From CAZAPG01 sp964486935 (GTDB lineage Bacteria; Chloroflexota; Anaerolineae; 4572-78; J111): DNA of 61,458 bases. Shown piece by piece: positions 60,354-61,458 of the stretch (its first letter is position 1; each line of letters starts with the position of its first letter). The stretch lies in assembly GCA_964486935.1 (NCBI GenBank), contig CAZAPG010000044.1, positions 1 through 61,458 on the forward strand, read 5' to 3'. Made by a program: the position numbers and the translations under genes. The notes under the pieces are model-generated. The model did not search any database and was not told the origin of the DNA. It was given only the letters and a program-made list of their open reading frames with translations.

Positions 60354-61458
60354 ATGCTGGCAAAAGTTACCAGTTGCGCGGTAGTCGGTTTGGATGGCGC
60401 CCTGATAGAAGTAGAGGTTGACATCTCGCGCGGCCTACCTTCTATGACAATTGTGGGCCTGCCCGACGCCGCCGTGCAGGAAAGCCGTGAACGGGTGCGG
60501 GCCGCCATTAAAAATTCCGGCCTGCCCTTCCCCGCCGAACGCCTGACCGTCAATCTGGCGCCCGCCGATATCCGCAAAGCCGGCCCCGCCTACGACCTGC
60601 CGATTGCCCTGGGTATTTTGCTGGCCTCCGAGCAAATTTACGGCGATGTCAGCCGGGTTATTGTGATGGGGGAACTATCGCTCGATGGCAGCGTGCGGCA
60701 TGTCAGCGGCGTGCTGCCAATGGCTAACCTGGCCAGGCAAGAGGGTTTCACCGCCCTCTTTGTCCCCGCCGAAGACGCCGCCGAAGCCTCGCTGATTGAA
60801 GGGCTGATTGTTTACCCGCTTGAGTCGTTGCTGCAACTGGTTGACCACCTCTCCGGCCACAAACATTTAGCCCCCTACCAACCCAACTTCTCGCTTAACG
60901 GCGACTCGCCGCCTTACGCCTGCGATTTATCCGAAATCAAGGGGCAGGAGCATGTCAAGCGGGCGCTGGAAGTGGCCGCCGCCGGAGCGCATAACCTGCT
61001 GATGAGCGGGCCGCCAGGCGCCGGCAAAACCCTCATCGCTCGCTCGATGCCCGGTATTTTGCCCCGCCTGACCATTGACGAGGCGCTGGATGTGACCCGC
61101 ATCTATTCCGTGGCCGACCAGCTTTCGCCGGATGAGCCGCTGGTGAGCTTCCGTCCTTTCCGCGCGCCGCATCACACCGTTAGTTATGCCGGCCTCATCG
61201 GCGGAGGGCGCTGGCCCAAGCCCGGCGAAATCAGCCTGGCCCACCGTGGCGTGCTTTTTTTAGATGAACTGCCGGAGTTTGGCACCCGCATGCTGGAAAT
61301 GCTGCGCCAGCCGCTGGAAGATAAAATCGTGGCCATCAGCCGTTCCGCCGGCTCGCTGACCTACCCGGCCAACTTTATTCTGGTTGGCAGCATGAACCCC
61401 TGTCCATGCGGTTATGCCAGTGACCCGGAGAAAGAGTGCACCTGCTCGGTGTCGATGA
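60354..61458 (+). CDS. YifB/ComM-type Mg-chelatase-like AAA ATPase, 5' part
   Basis: The first 368 codons; the gene runs off the right edge. The N-terminal ChlI-type domain (LPSMTIVGLPDAAVQESRER, TVNLAPADIRKAGPAYDLPI) precedes the AAA part with Walker A SGPPGAGKT (about 218-226) and Walker B LFLDELPEF (about 302). The PCPCGY cysteine motif lies near the window end. Homologues (ComM) drive branch migration in natural transformation. GAGGAGA precedes the ATG. No stop occurs before the end. Confidence 0.93.
   Translation, partial: MLAKVTSCAVVGLDGALIEVEVDISRGLPSMTIVGLPDAAVQESRERVRAAIKNSGLPFPAERLTVNLAPADIRKAGPAYDLPIALGILLASEQIYGDVSRVIVMGELSLDGSVRHVSGVLPMANLARQEGFTALFVPAEDAAEASLIEGLIVYPLESLLQLVDHLSGHKHLAPYQPNFSLNGDSPPYACDLSEIKGQEHVKRALEVAAAGAHNLLMSGPPGAGKTLIARSMPGILPRLTIDEALDVTRIYSVADQLSPDEPLVSFRPFRAPHHTVSYAGLIGGGRWPKPGEISLAHRGVLFLDELPEFGTRMLEMLRQPLEDKIVAISRSAGSLTYPANFILVGSMNPCPCGYASDPEKECTCSVSM

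Overview
The window looks like a piece of a metagenome-assembled genome from a Chloroflexota bacterium, probably Anaerolineae-like. This is inferred from the secreted proteins built from DUF11, Ig-like and Pro/Thr-rich linkers, an FLPIIL motif near a C-terminus, Val/Glu-rich linkers in a sugar-binding lipoprotein, and ABC sugar importers without their own ATPase. No rRNA, tRNA, CRISPR array, prophage or intact IS element was seen. There are two 100-N scaffold gaps (21878-21977 and 57509-57608). Each is flanked by an identical 55-bp duplication, so they look like unmerged contig overlaps rather than missing DNA.

Layout. (1) 1-6.6 kb: iron-sulfur assembly. sufCBD and the first codons of a sulfurtransferase lie on the minus strand; a SufR-like regulator and an Mrp/ApbC-type ATPase lie on the plus strand, divergent from a shared promoter region. 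A DinB-like protein follows. (2) 6.7-8.9 kb: an ECF sigma factor with an anti-sigma factor carrying a TolB-like propeller. (3) 9.1-17.9 kb: an envelope cluster with a DUF4015/degenerate-deacetylase protein, two Ig-like lipoproteins, a secreted orphan, a transmembrane FHA-Ig-SH3 protein and a small FHA membrane protein. (4) 18-21.8 kb: a hybrid receiver/GAF/PAS histidine kinase, a small winged-helix protein, an unusual metallo-beta-lactamase-fold protein and a TPR membrane protein. (5) 22.3-30.6 kb: three DUF11 surface proteins, one of 1980 residues with about 13 repeats and one ending in three LPxTG-like motifs. (6) 30.9-39 kb: housekeeping genes, namely an M16 peptidase, exonuclease VII (xseA and xseB with an epimerase between them), a polysaccharide deacetylase, an RqcH/NFACT protein and TerC.

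(7) 39.1-58.7 kb: a galactoside utilisation island with two parallel modules. Module A is a LacI regulator, a binding protein, two permeases and GH2 beta-galactosidase. Module B is a second LacI regulator, two permeases, a binding protein, an FG-GAP/ASPIC protein, GH4 alpha-galactosidase and GalT. A BrnT-like toxin-antitoxin pair and an Ldh-family dehydrogenase sit between them. Both regulators have clear palindromic operators: tandem GTGAACGTTCAC right after a consensus promoter for module A, and GACAACGTTGTC copies on both sides of the regulator gene for module B. Imported alpha- and beta-galactosides would be cleaved in the cytoplasm and the galactose sent into the Leloir pathway. galK, galE and the transport ATPase are not in the window. 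(8) 58.9 kb to the end: a 2-oxoacid dehydrogenase E2 subunit and the start of a YifB/ComM-type AAA ATPase.

Intergenic regions hold many hairpins and dispersed inverted repeats. No complete, clearly new system could be demonstrated. The best candidates for novelty are the FHA/Ig/SH3 envelope cluster, the sugar-module FG-GAP/ASPIC protein, and several proteins whose usual metal-binding residues have been replaced.
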